Shown here: piece after piece, positions 4,837 to 7,523 of the stretch
Numbering within the stretch: position 1 is the stretch's first letter
Layout: the number at the start of each line of letters is the position of its first letter
DNA from: Pseudomonadota bacterium
Lineage (GTDB): Bacteria > Desulfobacterota > Desulfobacteria > Desulfobacterales > C00003060
Direction: 5' to 3'
Assembly: GCA_015222985.1 (NCBI GenBank)
Contig: JADFWI010000252.1
Coordinates: 1 to 7,523, forward strand
DNA: 7,523 nt
Made by a program: the position numbers and the translations under genes
The notes under the pieces: model-generated
Told to the model about the DNA's origin: nothing
Seen by the model: only the letters and a program-made list of their open reading frames with translations
The model's database searches: none

Positions 4837-5192
4837 TGGTGGAGGCGGCGGGAGTCGAACCCGCGTCCGACAATATTCCACACAGGCATCTACATACATA
4901 GCCTGAATTTTGAGTTTCGTCTCTCAAGGCTCCTTCAGGCAGGATTCTTGAGAAGCTATCTTGTTAAGAGTTTCGCCTCGTGCGTAACAAGCAACCGCAA
5001 AAGGCTATCCTGCTAGTCGACGCCCTGACCCGGATTCGCAGGAAAACCCGGCAGGACGCTAGCCGGTACTAAGCGGCTAGAGCGTAATTATAATCGTCTG
5101 CGATTATTTTAGTTTCCGCCGTTTTTACGAGCTGGCAGAAGCTCGGTATGCAACCCATGTTTCTTTATCCCCGTCGAAGCCGTTTCGCCCCC
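4837..5192 (-). ncRNA. ssrA: tmRNA (transfer-messenger RNA)
   Basis: The 356-nt RNA frees stalled ribosomes by trans-translation with SmpB. The 5' end GGGGGCGAAACGGCTTCGAC (from 5192) is the conserved tmRNA start. The 3' end has the T-arm GGGTTCGACTCCC and acceptor strand CGCCTCC plus ACCA. GGGGGCG pairs with CGCCTCC with one G-U pair, giving the tRNA-like 7-bp acceptor stem and an encoded CCA. The tag frame GCA...TAG encodes ADDYNYALAA. The gene lies directly downstream of smpB on the same strand with its own promoter. The tag resembles those of delta-type proteobacteria, which is part of the taxonomic guess. Confidence 0.97.
5069..5101 (-). other. ssrA: tmRNA tag reading frame (ADDYNYALAA)
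   Basis: Within the tmRNA, the resume codon GCA at 5101-5099 opens ten codons, A-D-D-Y-N-Y-A-L-A-A, and stops at TAG (5071-5069). The ALAA end is the classic ClpXP degradation signal. TAATCG (5106-5101 in RNA sense) can pair with CGATTA (5096-5091), so the resume codon sits at the edge of a possible hairpin. Confidence 0.93.
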
Positions 5193-5235
5193 TTCATGAA
5201 ATCGTTGCGCGATCTTATAAGACGATTATGATCTT

Positions 5236-5263
5236 ATTATAAAGGCTCTAGCCCTGTTGTCAA
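5236..5263 (-). promoter_or_regulatory. Consensus sigma70-type promoter of ssrA
   Basis: On the minus strand, TTGACA (5263-5258) and TATAAT (5241-5236) both match the housekeeping consensus perfectly, with a 16-bp spacer. Transcription should begin near 5229, leaving a leader of about 37 nt before the mature tmRNA end at 5192. That fits RNase P processing. The -35 box contains the smpB stop codon (TGA at 5262-5260). Confidence 0.9.
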
Positions 5264-5721
5264 CCCTTTCCCGCATCACGCTTTTCACGTTGCAGTTCCC
5301 GTGCTTCCTCTCGCTTTCGAATCGCCTGCCGCTTGTCGTATTTCCTCTTCCCTTTGGCCAAGGCCAAGACAACTTTTGCCTTGCCCCTCTTGAAATAGAC
5401 CTGCAGAGGAATAAGCGATTGGCCTTTCTCCTCCACCTTGCCGGTAAGGCGTTTGATCTCCCCCTTGTGCAACAGGAGCTTTCGAGTGCGCAAGGGATGG
5501 TGATTCCCGTGGGCCGCGAAGGGGTATGGGCTTATGTGCATATTGTAGAGAAACACCTCGCCGCCCCGGATCTTTGCATAGCTATCTTTGAGGTTTGCGT
5601 TCCCGAGTCTCAATGATTTGACCTCAGTGCCAAGCAAAACCATGCCTGCCTCGTACTTATCCAGGATGAGATAATCGTGCCGGGCCTTGCGGTTCTGACA
5701 GACAATCTTGTTGATAACCAC
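5260..5721 (-). CDS. smpB: SsrA-binding protein SmpB
   Basis: SmpB binds the tRNA-like end of tmRNA, takes it to stalled ribosomes and fills the empty mRNA channel with its C-terminal tail. Family blocks appear in order: NRKARHDY (10-17), EAGMVLLGTEVKSLR (24-38), NLKDSYA (43-49), NMHISPY (60-66), NHHPLRTRKLLLH (73-85), KGQSLIPLQVYFKRGKAKV (99-117) and the basic tail LAKGKRKYDKR (121-131) that reaches the decoding centre. Length (153) is typical. It follows ptsI by 12 nt and directly precedes ssrA, its RNA partner. The start is uncertain: GTG at 5721 is the first start codon after an in-frame stop, but the only Shine-Dalgarno sequence (GGAGGT) overlaps it, so it may rely on coupling to ptsI translation or on a rare ATC/ATT start a few codons later. 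Confidence 0.97.
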   Translation of the reverse strand: MVINKIVCQNRKARHDYLILDKYEAGMVLLGTEVKSLRLGNANLKDSYAKIRGGEVFLYNMHISPYPFAAHGNHHPLRTRKLLLHKGEIKRLTGKVEEKGQSLIPLQVYFKRGKAKVVLALAKGKRKYDKRQAIRKREEARELQREKRDAGKG

Positions 5722-5725
5722 CTCC
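5720..5725 (-). promoter_or_regulatory. Shine-Dalgarno sequence overlapping the smpB start
   Basis: GGAGGT on the minus strand overlaps the first two bases of the proposed GTG start, so it is too close to serve it normally. At ordinary spacing it would point to ATC (5715) or ATT (5706) codons in the same frame. Confidence 0.5.
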
Positions 5726-5733
5726 GTGAGTGG

Positions 5734-7523
5734 TCAGTGACCGACAGTATCATTGTAGGAAAAGGTGGCCGTCTCAATAGACGGTCCATAGGTTTCCTGA
5801 ATAAGCTTCAGGACCTCTGCGGAAGTCGCCTGCTCCAGCACCCTTTGCACGAGGTGCTTTGACTCCTCAAAGGAAAGCCTACGGACGACACTCTTGATTG
5901 CAGGAATGGAGATGGAGTTCATGCTGACACCATCCAGTTCCAGGCCGAGGAGCACAGGAACATTGATAGGATCTCCCGCCATCTCACCGCATAACGTGAC
6001 CTGGATCCCCGTCGCCTTGGCAACTTCAACGACTCGATGTATCATCCTCAGCACAGCAGGGTGGAGTGGCTGATAAAGGCCGGCAACATGCTTGTTGACC
6101 CGATCGATGGCTAGAGAATATTGGATGAGATCATTGGTGCCGATGCTAAAAAAGTCGACCTCTCTGGCAAGCATATCGGCCATTACAACGGCTGAAGGGA
6201 CCTCGATCATCGCGCCAATCTGAATGTCACCCTGAAAAGGAATGCCCTCCCTGTCCAGAGACTCCGCGGCCTCATTCAGCATCTGCTTTGCCTGAACAAT
6301 TTCCTCAACCTGGGATATCATGGGAAACATAATCCGGATATTGCCGAAATATGCGGCCCTGAGTATGGCGCGGAGCTGGGTCTTGAAGATTTCAGGCGAC
6401 TGGAGGCAAAACCGAATGGCTCGAAGACCTAAGGCCGGGTTCATTTCCTCTCCCGCCCACGAAATGCTGCCGGCAAACTTGTCTCCGCCGATGTCCAGGG
6501 TCCGGATAGTAACTTGCCTGGCCCCCATGATCTCGGCCAGGTCCCTGTAATTGTCAAAAAGGTCCTGCTCTGAGGGAAGGCTTGGACGATTCAGGTAAAG
6601 AAACTCGGTCCGGTACAGGCCGATGTCGTCTCCCCCGTGGTCGATGGCTGACACAACTTCTTCTATCAGCGTGATGTTAGCGCTGACCGTCAAATGATGC
6701 CCGTCTGTTGTCTCTGCCGGCAGGTAACTGCTGCGGGTGACCCTGGCCTGAAAATCTTCAAACAGGTATTTGCGTTCATGGTACCGGGTAAGCGTTTCTT
6801 CGTTTGGATCAATAATTACGACGCCTGCACTTCCGTCCACAATAATGAGGTCATGCGTCTCAATGAGCTCGGTTGCGTTTCCCAGGCCGAGTACTGCGGG
6901 GATCTCAAGGGATCGGGCAATAATGCCGGTGTGCGATGTTTGGCCGCCGAGGTCTGTCATGAAGGCCTTGACCTTTTCCAACTGTATTTGGGTTGTCTCG
7001 GCCGGAGAGAGATCGTGGGCCACGATGATGACCCTCTTGTCTATGTCAGAGATCTTGGAAGGCCCTGTCCCAAGGAGGTTTTCCAGGATAAGCTTGGAGA
7101 CATGGGCGATATCTGAAACCCTGTCTCGAAAATAGGGGTCTCCCATCTGGTTGAAAACCGACTTGACTTTTCCCACAGCGATCGTCAAGGCCCATTCGGC
7201 ATTAACACTTGTCTCTTTGATCTGTTCAATCGTCCCGTCATAGATCATCCTGTCTTTAAGAAGCATCATATGGCTGTCAAGGATATAGTTGTGATCCCGA
7301 TACTCATCCGGGACTTCCCCAATGATTCTATGAAGATATTCCTGGGCTTTTGCTACGGCGTCTTTGAAACGATTTATTTCAGATTGGATTTCTTCGGGCT
7401 CGACAAAACGCTTTTCTATGACGTCAGTATTTTCCTGCTCGAAAAGAAAGGCCTTGCCAATGGCAATGCCAGGCGATACGCCAATACCCTGGACCACCAG
7501 GTTTTTTGATGTAGAATCAGGCA
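5734..7523 (-). CDS. ptsI: Phosphoenolpyruvate-protein phosphotransferase (PTS enzyme I)
   Basis: Enzyme I takes phosphate from phosphoenolpyruvate onto a His and passes it to HPr, starting the PTS or nitrogen-PTS relay in the cytoplasm. Counting from the GTG at 7497 (587 residues), one sees VSPGIAIGKA (7-16), an HPr-binding helical region, the phospho-His motif GGQTSHTGIIAR with H189, YRTEFL (R296), IRTLDIGGDK (R332), IMFPMIS (389-395), MIEVPSAVVMAD with Mg ligand E432, FFSIGTNDLIQYSLAIDR (449-466) with D456, and TLCGEMAGDP with catalytic Cys503. All catalytic residues are present. No ribosome binding site precedes 7497, and the frame stays open to the edge. The last two bases read TG and the next codons PDSTSKNLV, so an ATG one base outside is the likely start. 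There is no GAF domain inside the window. smpB follows in the same frame. Confidence 0.96.
   Translation of the reverse strand, partial: PDSTSKNLVVQGIGVSPGIAIGKAFLFEQENTDVIEKRFVEPEEIQSEINRFKDAVAKAQEYLHRIIGEVPDEYRDHNYILDSHMMLLKDRMIYDGTIEQIKETSVNAEWALTIAVGKVKSVFNQMGDPYFRDRVSDIAHVSKLILENLLGTGPSKISDIDKRVIIVAHDLSPAETTQIQLEKVKAFMTDLGGQTSHTGIIARSLEIPAVLGLGNATELIETHDLIIVDGSAGVVIIDPNEETLTRYHERKYLFEDFQARVTRSSYLPAETTDGHHLTVSANITLIEEVVSAIDHGGDDIGLYRTEFLYLNRPSLPSEQDLFDNYRDLAEIMGARQVTIRTLDIGGDKFAGSISWAGEEMNPALGLRAIRFCLQSPEIFKTQLRAILRAAYFGNIRIMFPMISQVEEIVQAKQMLNEAAESLDREGIPFQGDIQIGAMIEVPSAVVMADMLAREVDFFSIGTNDLIQYSLAIDRVNKHVAGLYQPLHPAVLRMIHRVVEVAKATGIQVTLCGEMAGDPINVPVLLGLELDGVSMNSISIPAIKSVVRRLSFEESKHLVQRVLEQATSAEVLKLIQETYGPSIETATFSYNDTVGH

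Noticed and set aside
4700..4906. 68-residue open frame on the plus strand, with GGGGGSRTRVRQYS
   Set aside because: This is the antisense of the tmRNA T-arm region, a common false protein call.
4598..4927. 109-residue open frame on the minus strand across the tmRNA 3' end
   Set aside because: It overlaps the tmRNA and its translation is built from the repeat words (FGWRASL twice); it is a shadow of repeats.
6694..7135. Two long plus-strand frames (140 and 121 residues) inside ptsI
   Set aside because: They are antisense to the conserved enzyme I frame, which explains all coding signal there.
1..7523. CRISPR array, tRNA genes, transposase or integrase genes
   Set aside because: None found: no regularly spaced repeats, no tRNA-like folds other than tmRNA, and no protein with recombinase motifs in any frame.

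Overview
The window looks like a chromosomal piece of a Gram-negative, probably anaerobic bacterium of the Desulfobacterota (former Deltaproteobacteria) type. This rests on the ptsI-smpB-ssrA order, the tmRNA tag ADDYNYALAA, the style of the rhomboid-like and short deacetylase-like proteins, and moderate GC. It is inference; no marker gene fixes the taxon.

Layout. The right third (about 4837-7523, all on the minus strand) is a conserved housekeeping block. It holds ptsI (PTS enzyme I), then smpB 12 nt after its stop, then the tmRNA gene ssrA behind its own consensus sigma70-type promoter, whose -35 box contains the smpB stop codon. Next comes a hairpin-rich intergenic stretch (4480-4836) with 15- and 19-bp direct repeats, the nearer one placed like a terminator just past the tmRNA 3' end.

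The left part (1-4479) is accessory. An intact small GIY-YIG nuclease gene lies at 4231-4479 (minus). Behind its 3' end are two further degenerate GIY-YIG C-terminal tails. A block of about 270 bp, holding the gene's 3' half and both extra tails, is repeated in direct orientation at 63-333 with roughly 95% identity. There the 5' half of the gene is missing. Six GIY-YIG tails are therefore visible in the window.

Between the two repeat copies (334-4068) sit loosely packed, functionally unrelated genes: a small nitroreductase, a tiny zinc-ribbon-like protein, a 28-codon remnant of the recD2 helicase N-terminus, a GNAT acetyltransferase and a short histone-deacetylase-family protein (all plus strand), then a rhomboid-like membrane protein on the minus strand that lacks most of the protease active site. 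No classic transposase, integrase, CRISPR array or tRNA was seen.

How the genes work together. SmpB and tmRNA form the trans-translation ribosome-rescue system and lie side by side. PtsI is probably the downstream gene of a PTS or nitrogen-PTS operon that continues beyond the right edge. The genes between the repeats do not form an obvious pathway. The most unusual structure is the direct-repeat pair of stacked GIY-YIG gene tails around this passenger segment, next to the 3' side of the tmRNA gene.
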